28,880 bases of DNA from Methanobacteriaceae archaeon (lineage in GTDB: Archaea > Methanobacteriota > Methanobacteria > Methanobacteriales > Methanobacteriaceae). The notes under the pieces were generated by a model. That model was not told the origin of the DNA, ran no database searches, and worked only from the letters and a program-made list of their open reading frames with translations. Position numbers and translations under genes: made by a program. The stretch covers positions 1,501 to 30,380 of the forward strand of contig DAHVOW010000020.1 of NCBI GenBank assembly GCA_027318585.1, given 5' to 3'. Shown in pieces: positions 7,720-16,376 of the stretch (positions are counted from its first letter, which is position 1; every line of letters begins with the position of its first letter).

Positions 7720-9300
7720 TTAATATTCACTGTCAGTTTTCTGGTACTCAGCCAGCAATTGTTTCTCTTGTACTTTTTTTGGGAACTTAAAGAACACAAT
7801 TGCCGCTCCAATTAGGATGGCGATGATCCCTGCCACATAAGCCCACATGTCTCCCGCTAGAAAAGAAACTTTAGCAGCATGGATAATTTGGGTTGAATAC
7901 TGGGGATTTTGCTGTGCCAGGGCTGCAGCACTGGAAAATGATTTCTGAAGGGTTGCTTGTATCCCAATGGAGATTTGTTCCTGGGCAGAACTGGGCAATG
8001 AACTGATCTGTGAAGCTATTGAGCGAGCATAACCAGCGGTTAACAGTGCTCCGAAAATGGAGGTCATGATGGCCCCTCCAAAGTCACGCTGCAAATCTGC
8101 CGTGCCGGAGGCCATTCCTACCCGTTTAACCGGGACTGAACCGGTAAGTGAATGGGAAGCCGGAGTTCCTGCCAGCCCCACACCTATTCCTACCAGGGCA
8201 TATGCCAATCCCACCTTCCAGTAGGGAACGTTCTCCTGCCATAATAATAGCATGGTGAAGAAGCCTAACAAGCAGAATAGATAGCCTAAAAGGAGTGTAA
8301 ATCGGGCCCCACGGGACTCTACCAGCTTGGCCGAACGTGGCGCTACCAGGATCATTAAAAGAGCCGCCGGTAAAATTGAAAGTCCGGCATCCAGGGTGGA
8401 ATAACTGAGAACGTTTTGTAAAAACTGCTGACCAATGTACATAGCCCCCATTAGTGAACCAAAAACTATGGTACCTGCACAGGCCGCTACCCAAAATATA
8501 CTGCGACTGGCTACTTTAAGATCATAAAGCGGATTATCCACTTTTCGTTGGCGCCTGATGAATAAGATTCCAGCAGCAAGAGCCATAATCATTAAAAAGA
8601 TAACCAGAGTTCGAGAATTAGGTACCGGAGCGAAATTAATGGCCAGGATCAATGTTCCCAGCAATATAAGTGATAATAGTCCTCCTATGTTGTCTACTGG
8701 CTCTTCAGTCTCATTAATATGATCTGGAATGAGCTTTATGGCCATTATCAAAGCCACCACGGCCAGGGGCAATGTAATTAGGAATACGGAACCCCAGTTG
8801 GCAAATGTTAAAAGGTATCCGGAGAGTAATGGTCCCAGGGAGGCAATTGCCGCCCCGATACCGGACCATAGTGCAATGGATTTTGTTCTTCTCTCACCAT
8901 CCCATAAAGCAGCTATCATGGCCAGAGTAGTGGGAAAAGCCATCCCTGCAGCCAAACCACCAATGATACGTGCACTAATCAGGATCTCGATAGAAGGGGC
9001 GAAACCAGCCACTAAAGATGCAGGTATGGCCAGCAGAGTACCCATGATAAGCATCATCTTCCGACCATGGTGGTCACCCAATGCACCAAACCACAGTACT
9101 GATGCTGCCAGCCCCAGGGAGTAGCCTACTGCCACTAGGTTAATCTGTACCTGTGAAGCATCAAAGGCAAATCCAATGGAAGGAAGAGCCACATTGGCCA
9201 CTGATAAATTTAGATTGGCCACCGCCGCCACCAGGATGAGGGTAGCAAGTACTATCATCCCAGGGTCATCATTCTTATTGGTATGTAGTTCCGCGTTCAT
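7720..9300 (-). CDS. MFS drug-exporter-like permease, DHA2 (14 TM) family
   Basis: A 526-residue integral membrane protein with about 14 helices, the size and layout of the DHA2/EmrB-QacA branch of the major facilitator superfamily. Motif A is clear in the first cytoplasmic loop (GALGDHHGRKMMLI, about residues 73-86), and a motif C-like Gly/Pro stretch follows in helix 5. These proteins expel drugs or other small hydrophobic molecules by proton antiport; the substrate is unknown. The start has AAAGGG upstream. A short G:C hairpin (9319-9335) and a longer palindrome (9407-9431) lie in the 145 bases upstream. Either could be a regulator site, and exporters of this class are often controlled by a local repressor, although no regulator gene is adjacent. 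Confidence 0.9.
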   Translation of the reverse strand: MNAELHTNKNDDPGMIVLATLILVAAVANLNLSVANVALPSIGFAFDASQVQINLVAVGYSLGLAASVLWFGALGDHHGRKMMLIMGTLLAIPASLVAGFAPSIEILISARIIGGLAAGMAFPTTLAMIAALWDGERRTKSIALWSGIGAAIASLGPLLSGYLLTFANWGSVFLITLPLAVVALIMAIKLIPDHINETEEPVDNIGGLLSLILLGTLILAINFAPVPNSRTLVIFLMIMALAAGILFIRRQRKVDNPLYDLKVASRSIFWVAACAGTIVFGSLMGAMYIGQQFLQNVLSYSTLDAGLSILPAALLMILVAPRSAKLVESRGARFTLLLGYLFCLLGFFTMLLLWQENVPYWKVGLAYALVGIGVGLAGTPASHSLTGSVPVKRVGMASGTADLQRDFGGAIMTSIFGALLTAGYARSIASQISSLPSSAQEQISIGIQATLQKSFSSAAALAQQNPQYSTQIIHAAKVSFLAGDMWAYVAGIIAILIGAAIVFFKFPKKVQEKQLLAEYQKTDSEY

Positions 9301-9318
9301 TTTTTAAACCCTTTTAAA

Positions 9319-9335
9319 CCCCCATTACCAGGGGG
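9319..9335. repeat. G:C hairpin in MFS leader
   Basis: CCCCC (9319-9323) and GGGGG (9331-9335) flank a 7-base loop. It lies 19-35 bases upstream of the MFS start codon, next to the duplicated TTTAAACC motif at 9303-9320. In an A+T-rich spacer a pure G:C stem stands out; it may be a leader hairpin or part of an operator. Confidence 0.4.
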
Positions 9336-9406
9336 CTGATTCATTATTGGACTTGGCATGGATTAACTAAAAAATAAATTTACTAATAATAAAAATGAAA
9401 AAAATT

Positions 9407-9431
9407 AATCAAATCTCTATAGAGATTGATT
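9407..9431 (-). terminator. Extended palindrome between PLD and MFS genes: terminator or operator
   Basis: A perfect 16-base palindrome (AATCTCTATAGAGATT, 9412-9427) is extended by AATC (9407-9410) and GATT (9428-9431) with one bulged A. It starts 15 bases past the PLD gene stop, and on the minus strand it is followed by a T-rich tract. That is the layout of a terminator for the PLD gene. Equally, it lies 107-131 bases upstream of the MFS start and is perfectly symmetric, as expected for a dimeric repressor site. Sequence alone does not decide. Confidence 0.5.
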
Positions 9432-9445
9432 CATTTAATTCACTT

Positions 9446-11731
9446 TTAACGGTTGAATCTTCCTTTTATTCTCCTGTACTGCTCCACTAAATCTTTTATC
9501 TGTTCTTTCGGATTATTCTTAGTACTGTAAGGTAATATTCCGCCTTGAAGGATTATTTCTTCTTTTTCTAATTGATTAAGGTTCTTGTAACCTTTTTCTT
9601 TCCATAAATCAAGCCATCCCTTAGGAGGACGCTCCAGGTTATTGATGTCCATACCAAAATGTTCTCCCCACAGCACCTTCCTGAAGTTTTCAATGTAACC
9701 CGACTGGTTGGGGCCCATATCGAACATTAAAGCATTCATTTCCATGTTTCGATGATTTTCTGACGTTTCACTACTTCCGAACTCCTCTGCACAACTTAAT
9801 GAAGACCCGTCCAGATTAGCAGTGCCAATTGTTGCCCAGATATCGTCAACAATAGCCACTTTACTGTGGATGTAACAGTTGTGCAGTTTATTCTTTCCAT
9901 TCAGGAATTTACCAGACCATTTGGCAAAAACCCCAATTTGAGGATGCTCAATAATTAACCCCCCCAGATCAAGCCCCATTAGTTCAAAGCCGTAGTGTTG
10001 CCAGCTCCTATAGGTAGGGACATCAGGGACCTCATTAATGAGCATGATGACCTGTAAATCTGGATTCAGTTCTAATGCTTTTTTTAAAGCCCCTATAATA
10101 TATTTGTTGGTAAAATACTGGTTTTCGAGGTATATGAAATCTTGTGCATTGGTAATTGCTTTTCTGTAAGCTTCCAGTACCCCTGCTTCTCCTTTAGTTG
10201 TAATAGTTTCGGGGGTAATGGACCTTACGATTTGAAGGGACTTACCTTCAACCCTTAAATCAGGAGTGAGTCTCCCCATATTACCTAGTGCATTATAGCT
10301 GATTTTTTTATTTTCAGATTTATTTTCGCTAATTTTGTTTTCACCCTTGAAGTGTAAGTCGGATAGATAATTCCAGAGTTCAGTGAAAAATTCTTCCAGA
10401 TTGCTAACTACCGGCCCTTCGAAATAGGTGGAAACATCATGGTAAGGGCCTTCATTCTTTTCTAAACGTCTTGGCTCGTCTAGGTCATGTTTACTGGTAT
10501 CCCAGTAACTCTGAGTAAAGGGAGATCCAATAATAAATCCTTGGTCTCCATCGGCAACTATTACCTTGGCATGCATGGAAAAAGGGCCTTTTGCTGGGAA
10601 TCTTCTTACTTCCACTTCACTTTCTTTAAAATAGGCATATAACTCATCGTAATTATCAGGAACCACCCTGTTTTCATTTATGATAATTTTAACATCAACG
10701 CCACGTTTTTGAGCCTCTAGAAGTTTGTATGCTAAAGTGTCATCAGTTTTATAATGGGAAGGGTCGTCTGGAGATGGGAAAAATCGTGGCACAAATTCCG
10801 GGTAAAATACAAACTGGGTTAAATAAAGGTAAGACTTTGCTCGGTCTATTACTTCAACCATCTTTGCCCAGGCCTGATGATTATCGATCAGTATTTCAAA
10901 ATTATTGTTGGGAGTAATCCGGGTTGGTAAATCACGATTTAATGTAACCTGCCATCCCTCTATCTCCGCACGGTTAATAACAATATCAGGTATCTTTTCA
11001 ATGGTGCGGGTAATGTTTTGGTGAACTTCTGTCTCTCTAAGCTCGAATACTCCCAGCTGGTCCTTAACAATAACTCTCATATCCGGGTCTTTGTCTAGAA
11101 TCTCCCTATATCTTTCCTGAGGGTAAATGATACGGTAATATCCATTTTCATCGGTAACCGCTGATCCTAAAAAGTCATCCCTCCAAGAGAATAAAAGATC
11201 ATATTTGTCCTTTATAAAATCCAGGTAACTACCGATAATTCCTTCTTTACCTAAAAAACCATCTTCTTTAGTGAAAATTTCGTCTTTAAAGAAAGATTTA
11301 ACCTTAGATCCCAGGAGATTCAGGGCATTTAATTCAATTTTTCCGTAATCAACATCCTCGGCTATGACGGTTAATCCGGGTAGGGGACGAGCATTTTCAT
11401 CTTTAACTATCCCTTCAACCCCTATATTACCACTATTAAATCGGATAATACCAAAATCAATAATTTCATCTTCCAGGTCCCTAGAAGTAGTCATGATAAT
11501 TTTTTCATCAATTAAAAAGTCTATTTTTATTCGATTTTTGTCTTTTTCCATGAATTCAGGTTTTAAAGATAAATTCAATTCAAATTTACCATTTTTATCA
11601 GTTACTGCATCACCGAGGGCAGGATCATCAGAAAAAATTGAAGAAGAAACCAAAATTACCTTCAATTGAATTCCAAATATTGGGTTTTTTATATCATCAA
11701 CAAGTTGTCCGTATACCCTACATTTTTCCAT
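9446..11731 (-). CDS. Phospholipase D-family protein with N-terminal beta-sandwich domains
   Basis: A 761-residue protein. Residues 1-105 and about 106-235 each look like a carboxypeptidase-regulatory/transthyretin-like beta-sandwich, with repeats of the DAVTDKNGKFEL and SAVTDENGYYRI type. The rest (about 285-760) is a two-HKD phospholipase D fold: HxK(x)4D at H387-D394 (MHAKVIVADGD) and H622-D629 (IHSKVAIVDD), each followed by the usual G(S/T) and N/S residues. Two intact HKD motifs indicate an active phosphodiesterase or transphosphatidylase; lipid hydrolysis or cardiolipin-like lipid synthesis are both possible. There is no signal peptide or membrane helix, so it should be cytosolic or peripheral. 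Shine-Dalgarno AAAGGGGAT precedes the ATG; the TATA box is at 11791-11800. Confidence 0.9.
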   Translation of the reverse strand: MEKCRVYGQLVDDIKNPIFGIQLKVILVSSSIFSDDPALGDAVTDKNGKFELNLSLKPEFMEKDKNRIKIDFLIDEKIIMTTSRDLEDEIIDFGIIRFNSGNIGVEGIVKDENARPLPGLTVIAEDVDYGKIELNALNLLGSKVKSFFKDEIFTKEDGFLGKEGIIGSYLDFIKDKYDLLFSWRDDFLGSAVTDENGYYRIIYPQERYREILDKDPDMRVIVKDQLGVFELRETEVHQNITRTIEKIPDIVINRAEIEGWQVTLNRDLPTRITPNNNFEILIDNHQAWAKMVEVIDRAKSYLYLTQFVFYPEFVPRFFPSPDDPSHYKTDDTLAYKLLEAQKRGVDVKIIINENRVVPDNYDELYAYFKESEVEVRRFPAKGPFSMHAKVIVADGDQGFIIGSPFTQSYWDTSKHDLDEPRRLEKNEGPYHDVSTYFEGPVVSNLEEFFTELWNYLSDLHFKGENKISENKSENKKISYNALGNMGRLTPDLRVEGKSLQIVRSITPETITTKGEAGVLEAYRKAITNAQDFIYLENQYFTNKYIIGALKKALELNPDLQVIMLINEVPDVPTYRSWQHYGFELMGLDLGGLIIEHPQIGVFAKWSGKFLNGKNKLHNCYIHSKVAIVDDIWATIGTANLDGSSLSCAEEFGSSETSENHRNMEMNALMFDMGPNQSGYIENFRKVLWGEHFGMDINNLERPPKGWLDLWKEKGYKNLNQLEKEEIILQGGILPYSTKNNPKEQIKDLVEQYRRIKGRFNR

Positions 11732-11790
11732 AAATATCCCCTTTCCTATTGAGTTATTAGTGGAAATTTCATCCCTATCCGGTAACTTAA

Positions 11791-11800
11791 TTTATATAAT
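11791..11800 (-). promoter_or_regulatory. TATA box for PLD gene
   Basis: On the minus strand the site reads TTATATAAAT-like, 60-69 bases upstream of the PLD start codon. A transcript starting about 25 bases downstream would have a leader of about 40 bases containing the Shine-Dalgarno site. Confidence 0.5.
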
Positions 11801-11905
11801 ATTTTATTATAAACCATTTAAAATAAATAATTATTTATATTAAATTGTTTTACTTTTAATAAGAGCTATTAAAATAATATTTATGGGAATTAATGAAAAA
11901 AAAGG

Positions 11906-11914
11906 TTATAAATA
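11906..11914 (+). promoter_or_regulatory. BRE/TATA promoter of AI-2E permease gene
   Basis: TTATAAATA is preceded by a purine run (GAAAAAAAAGG) that fits a BRE. The expected transcription start, about 26 bases past the box centre, is near 11936. That excludes the ATG at 11929 and supports the ATG at 11941 with an extremely short leader. Confidence 0.6.
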
Positions 11915-11940
11915 AATTTTAAATAAGTATGAGGGATAGA

Positions 11941-12933
11941 ATGAGTGATGAATCTAAAATACCACCATTTCTTCGCCAAATAATTGTTATAGCCGTTATT
12001 TTTGTGGCACTTTTAGGAATGAAATACACTTCAGAGATTCTGGGGCCAATACTGATTGCAATCTTTTTGAGCATAATTATTTACCCCGTTCTGATGTGGC
12101 TTAAAAAAAGAGGCCTCTCTTACAACCAATCAGTGGCGGTAACACTGGTAGGTATTCTGGCGTTAGGTGCAGCAATATTAGGTTTTCTCGTGATTTCATT
12201 GGGCCAATTGGTAAAAGAAATTCCTAATATGACCATAAGCTCTTCTGGAATCCTGGCCCAATACGGAAATGATATAATTAAATTTATTGTCACCAACATA
12301 CCCATTGAGAATATTACCGGACTCATTACCATCGGAACGTTCCTCATCTTTGCCGTAATGTTCCTGGTTTATGAGCTTCCTCTAATAAAAGAAAGATTAG
12401 TAAAGGGATTGGGTGCTGATAGTCCTAGTCTGAACAAGATATTTTATATTATTGAGGCCAACATCAATTATTTCATAATCCGTGCCAAAGTAAACCTTAT
12501 TTATGGATTAGGTGTTTCGGCAATTCTTTTTATCTTCGACATCAACTTCGCAGTTCTATGGGGACTTTTGACCTTTGCCCTGGGATTCATCCCCTACCTT
12601 GGAATTATAATCGCAGCTATCCCTCCTGTTTTAGTAGCATGGGCAAAATACGGTATCGGAGGAGCTATCGTCATGGGGGTGTTCTTTATAATAATCAACA
12701 CCATCGCAGAAAGTTACATATTCCCCAAACTAACTGGAAAAGGACTTCAAATGTCAGCATTTGTGGTTTTTGTTTCCTTATTTGTATGGGGATGGGTTTT
12801 AGGTCCCACTGGATTTTTAATCGGGGTGCCTTTGACCATTATCGTCATAAAATATCTGCAAAACTATGAAGAAACCCGCTGGCTGGCCTTACTGATGACC
12901 AGCGAAGAAGAGGAAAAGACACCGGAGAAATAG
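11941..12933 (+). CDS. AI-2E family transporter (PF01594)
   Basis: A 330-residue integral membrane protein with seven to eight helices and the family layout: two N-terminal helices, a central soluble or re-entrant part, then the conserved C-terminal block (GLLTFALGFIPYLGIIIAAIPP, then AESYIFPKLTGKGLQMS and GPTGFLIGVPLT). The family includes the AI-2 exporter TqsA and Na+/H+ antiporters; in archaea the substrate is unknown. An in-frame ATG four codons earlier (11929) is excluded by promoter spacing, and GAGGGA just before the ATG at 11941 serves as the Shine-Dalgarno site. The C-terminus is charged (EEEEKTPEK). The gene is divergent from the PLD gene and followed by a hairpin terminator. Confidence 0.88.
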   Translation: MSDESKIPPFLRQIIVIAVIFVALLGMKYTSEILGPILIAIFLSIIIYPVLMWLKKRGLSYNQSVAVTLVGILALGAAILGFLVISLGQLVKEIPNMTISSSGILAQYGNDIIKFIVTNIPIENITGLITIGTFLIFAVMFLVYELPLIKERLVKGLGADSPSLNKIFYIIEANINYFIIRAKVNLIYGLGVSAILFIFDINFAVLWGLLTFALGFIPYLGIIIAAIPPVLVAWAKYGIGGAIVMGVFFIIINTIAESYIFPKLTGKGLQMSAFVVFVSLFVWGWVLGPTGFLIGVPLTIIVIKYLQNYEETRWLALLMTSEEEEKTPEK

Positions 12934-12974
12934 TTTTTTTAAATAAAAATCGGTTTAATATTCAAGTTTGGACT

Positions 12975-12995
12975 ATTTAGACCTCTAAATTTTTT
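12975..12995 (+). terminator. Hairpin plus T-run terminator after AI-2E gene
   Basis: ATTTAGA (12975-12981) and TCTAAAT (12984-12990) form a perfect 7-base inverted repeat, followed at once by TTTTT. A separate T7 directly follows the stop codon. Both suit termination of the permease transcript, and the T-run may also act on the convergent operon from the other side. Confidence 0.5.
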
Positions 12996-13068
12996 AAATA
13001 AAAACTAGTGATACGATTTTTAGTGACGGTTTTCCAGATTGGGGAGATTTTATCACATGTTATTTGTT

Positions 13069-14199
13069 TTATTCAATTAATTTTTCATAGATTTCTAGGA
13101 TATTTGTTGTAATATTTTCCCAATCAAAACAGTTTTCTACTTTTTTTCTACCATATTCGCCCATTTCTCTGGCAATATTTTCATTTTCAAGTAAATACAT
13201 TATTTTTTTGGATAATTCATTTAAATTACGTGGTTCCACAAGAAAGCCATTCTTACTATCTTCTATGACTTCAACAACTCCTCCCGATTTATAGGTTACA
13301 GCAGGGATATTACATGCATTTGCCTCAGTCAAAACCATTCCGAACCCTTCTCTGGTGGATGGAAGAGCTAAAATACTTGATTTTTTTATTTCTGTTATAA
13401 CATCACTGTATTCCAAATCACTTGCAAAATCAACTTGATCATTTAAGTTTAGATCATTAACCATTTTCTTTAAATTATCCTTTTCAATGCCGTTTCCAAC
13501 TACTTTTAGGTAAACGTCTTTAGAGTCTTCTTTTAATAATTTAACCACATTAATCAGATCATCCACATGTTTATGTGGTGCTAATCTTCCAACAAAAATA
13601 ATTGAATCGTTATTTTTTTTATCAACAATAATTGAATCAACTAATTGCAAATCAACACCATTATACAATAAATCTATTCTTTCTGGATTCACTCCATAAT
13701 TTTTAGTTAATGCTTTTTTTGTATGATTGCTTACAGTTATTATTTTATCATAAGGAAGTCTTAAAAGAAATTTTTCAATGAAAGGAGCTACTTTATTAAG
13801 AGTGAGCCATTGATCATCCCTACCCGAACTTACATCATGAATAGTTCCAATAATCGGAGTTCTTTTGATTTTGCCTCCGAAAAATCCAATAATAAATGGC
13901 GCATACTGCTGCGAATCGATAATATCATAGTCATTCTTTAAAATCCACAAGAAAGCGGATACAACATAATGAATAAAATCAGAAACAGTCTTATTAGGCG
14001 GATTTCTGATCACAGGACCAACATGATGAACATTAATTCCTTCTACCACTTCATGATCATCTACGCCCTGCAACTTCATGCCGATAACATCAACATGATG
14101 TCCTCGATCAACAAATCTTTTTGCCAACTCAAAATAGCGTCTTTCTCCTCCACCGTTATAATGAGGTACAAAAAAGTCAGATACTATACAAATCTTCAT
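13069..14199 (-). CDS. GT4 family glycosyltransferase
   Basis: A 376-residue GT-B-fold enzyme. The N-terminal domain begins with the typical MKICIVSDFFVPHYNGGGERR loop, the acceptor side. The C-terminal GT1 domain has FVGRLAPHKHVDDL, the EX7E motif at E284-E292 (REGFGMVLTEA) and a nucleotide-sugar binding end (GGVVEVIEDSKNGFLV). It should transfer a sugar from an NDP-sugar with retention of configuration, at the cytosolic membrane face; donor and acceptor are unknown. Shine-Dalgarno GGGGAT precedes the ATG. It is the last gene of the six-gene minus-strand glycan operon, 52 bases after the acetyltransferase gene. Confidence 0.92.
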   Translation of the reverse strand: MKICIVSDFFVPHYNGGGERRYFELAKRFVDRGHHVDVIGMKLQGVDDHEVVEGINVHHVGPVIRNPPNKTVSDFIHYVVSAFLWILKNDYDIIDSQQYAPFIIGFFGGKIKRTPIIGTIHDVSSGRDDQWLTLNKVAPFIEKFLLRLPYDKIITVSNHTKKALTKNYGVNPERIDLLYNGVDLQLVDSIIVDKKNNDSIIFVGRLAPHKHVDDLINVVKLLKEDSKDVYLKVVGNGIEKDNLKKMVNDLNLNDQVDFASDLEYSDVITEIKKSSILALPSTREGFGMVLTEANACNIPAVTYKSGGVVEVIEDSKNGFLVEPRNLNELSKKIMYLLENENIAREMGEYGRKKVENCFDWENITTNILEIYEKLIE

Positions 14200-14251
14200 T
14201 AATATCCCCTAATAAGAGTTTAAAATATTTACCACATGGAATAATTTCTGT

Positions 14252-14821
14252 TCATCCTAATTCATTTGAAATATTTCCCGGTAAATAAACATATTCCCCT
14301 TTCTTCTTTATTTTTGCAGGTACTCCCACAGCAATTGAATTTTTAGGAATATCGGTAATTACTACTGCATTGGCACCCACTCTGGAATTATCTCCAATAT
14401 TTACATCTCCTAAAATCATACAACCCGCACCCAGATGAACATTGTCTCCTATTGTTGGATATTCATTCTCTTTATCCTTTAATCCGATTGTCACACCTTG
14501 AGCAATATCAATATTATTTCCGAGCTTTCCACCACCTATAACGATGCACTGCGGATGCATAATATATAAACCGATACCTATTTCTGTGGAAACAGATATC
14601 TCAATTGGATTTAAAAGAAAATTAAAAAACCTAAAAAACTTGTATAAACTCTTATTATCATTAACATAATAATATCTGCAAAGTCTGTACAGAAAGATGG
14701 CTCTAAATCCCCTGTCACTAATGAAATATTTGAATAAATAAGATAGTCTCTCTAGTTTAGAGCTTGGTTTTTTATTTATTACTCGATATAAATCACCATA
14801 AATCTGTTTAGCAACTTTCAT
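14252..14821 (-). CDS. Serine-acetyltransferase-like hexapeptide O-acetyltransferase
   Basis: A 189-residue protein. The N-terminal half is helical (FRAIFLYRLCRYYY, about 40-55); the C-terminal half is a left-handed beta-helix of hexapeptide repeats, from about GIGLYIMHPQCIVIGGG to VGVPAKI. The conserved His (MHPQC) and the closing VxGxPAK motif are those of the CysE/WcaB-like group. In a glycan operon it more likely acetylates a sugar hydroxyl than serine (inference); the donor would be acetyl-CoA. A GTG two codons upstream (14827) lies inside GTGATGTG, which reads as the Shine-Dalgarno site for the ATG at 14821, so the ATG is preferred. Confidence 0.88.
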   Translation of the reverse strand: MKVAKQIYGDLYRVINKKPSSKLERLSYLFKYFISDRGFRAIFLYRLCRYYYVNDNKSLYKFFRFFNFLLNPIEISVSTEIGIGLYIMHPQCIVIGGGKLGNNIDIAQGVTIGLKDKENEYPTIGDNVHLGAGCMILGDVNIGDNSRVGANAVVITDIPKNSIAVGVPAKIKKKGEYVYLPGNISNELG

Positions 14822-14879
14822 ATTCACATCACGATAAATGATTTAATTCATTTTTCATTCATCTCAATTCAGGATGATC

Positions 14880-16343
14880 TTACCGATTGAGATAATTAAG
14901 TAGTATTTTAGATGAACCGATCATGGATTTTAATTCGTGTAAACCATTTTTTCTAAGAATGGTATTTAATGCGATTGGTACATACGATGCAGATAGATAA
15001 TATGTTTTCAACGCTTTATCGACATAGGCTTCAATATCTTCCTTGGTGAAGTCAGGATATGATATGATGCACTTTTGAAATCCGTTTTCGTCAATTGATT
15101 CTCCAAGATCATTAACTAAACAATAGTTATTTTCAATTATCCAATCATAAAATTCAGTTCCGGGTATGGGTGTTGCCACTGCAAATTGGACAATGTTAGG
15201 TTTTATCTCTTTTACAAATTGAATAGTCCTTTCTGCACTTTCTTTGGTTTCACCAGGTAAGCCAAATACAAAATCGCCTAATATTAAAAGATCTGCTCTT
15301 TTTGCATCTTTCATGAATCTTCTAGAGTCTTCGGTGGTAATTCCTTTTTTTATGTTTTTTAGAATTCTTTCATCACCAGATTCAAATCCAACATCTAGGA
15401 GCCTACAACCCGCTTCTTTCATTAACTTCATGGTATCATAACTCAGACTCACTCTAGAGTTGCAGGACCAATTCATGTCCAAGTTCCTTTCTTTGATTTG
15501 AATACAAAAATCTTTGATTCTATTTTCGTCAATTGTGAAGGTGTCATCTTCAATGAAAATTTCATTAACTTCCGGCAATTCATTGGATACATATTCAAAT
15601 TCATCTAAGATGTTTTCAACACTTCTAATCCTATATTCTCTACCCATTAATGTTTTAGGCCATGAACAGAATGTACAATGATTAGGACATCCCCGACCAG
15701 TGAAGATTTGAACCATAGGGTGTAATGTGTGGCTTAAAAGATAATCATCAACACTAAGATGTTCTTTGTATACTCTAGAAACAAATGGAATCTGATCCAG
15801 TTCTTCAGAGGTTATATAATCTCTTTCAGGATTATCCATAATCATATCATTTTTCATATAGGATATTCCTCTGACCCCTTCAAGACCCTCTCCATTTTCT
15901 ATTGCTTCCACAACATCATTGATGGTAAAATCAAATTCAAATTTAGCTACAACATCAACTCCTCCATCCAAGATCTTGTCGGAAAACTGTGAAGTAGCAG
16001 GACCCACCATTATAGATAAAGAACCAGAAATATCTTTCAGTTCTTTTGAGATCTTAATGTCATTTTCAAGGCTGGCAAAATTTGTCTCTATAACAAATAT
16101 GTCCGGATTAAAATCTTTAAAATCTTCTATTAGATCACCCATATTCCAATTTAATGCCGGAGCATCTACTAATCTAACATTATGACCTTTAGATTCAATT
16201 ACTCCTGCAGCATAAGATAACCAGATTGGATACCAGTACGTGCCACCGCGACTAACAATTCCCTGCCATCGAGTGCATCGATGGAATTTTGGTAATTCTC
16301 GCCCATCTACTATGTATGGAGGATTTAAAAGATAGATTTTCAT
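14880..16343 (-). CDS. B12-binding-type radical SAM protein, HpnJ-like
   Basis: A 487-residue enzyme with a Rossmann-like N-terminal domain (about 1-170) of the B12-binding type, but without the DxHxxG cobalamin-ligand motif. The radical SAM core starts at about 210 with canonical CX3CX2C (C219, C223, C226 in TGRGCPNHCTFCSWP). A C-terminal helical extension of about 100 residues follows. The N-terminal WYPIWLSYAAGVIE segment and overall size resemble the HpnJ group, and the same architecture occurs in archaeal lipid enzymes such as calditol synthase, Grs and Tes (family knowledge). A C-C bond or ring-forming step on a sugar or lipid is possible; the substrate is unknown. Shine-Dalgarno GAGG lies 8 bases from the ATG. 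It sits between the phosphodiesterase and acetyltransferase genes. Confidence 0.85.
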   Translation of the reverse strand: MKIYLLNPPYIVDGRELPKFHRCTRWQGIVSRGGTYWYPIWLSYAAGVIESKGHNVRLVDAPALNWNMGDLIEDFKDFNPDIFVIETNFASLENDIKISKELKDISGSLSIMVGPATSQFSDKILDGGVDVVAKFEFDFTINDVVEAIENGEGLEGVRGISYMKNDMIMDNPERDYITSEELDQIPFVSRVYKEHLSVDDYLLSHTLHPMVQIFTGRGCPNHCTFCSWPKTLMGREYRIRSVENILDEFEYVSNELPEVNEIFIEDDTFTIDENRIKDFCIQIKERNLDMNWSCNSRVSLSYDTMKLMKEAGCRLLDVGFESGDERILKNIKKGITTEDSRRFMKDAKRADLLILGDFVFGLPGETKESAERTIQFVKEIKPNIVQFAVATPIPGTEFYDWIIENNYCLVNDLGESIDENGFQKCIISYPDFTKEDIEAYVDKALKTYYLSASYVPIALNTILRKNGLHELKSMIGSSKILLNYLNR

Positions 16344-16376
16344 TTTTTTTTCCTCATTAAATTTTTTTCTAACTAC

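Noticed and set aside
8126..9124. Long open frames overlapping the MFS gene on both strands
   Set aside because: They are shadows of the MFS coding sequence, with no Shine-Dalgarno site and no recognisable domain.
11929..11940. ATG at 11929 as start of the AI-2E gene
   Set aside because: The TATA box at 11906-11914 would place transcription start downstream of it, and it has no Shine-Dalgarno site.
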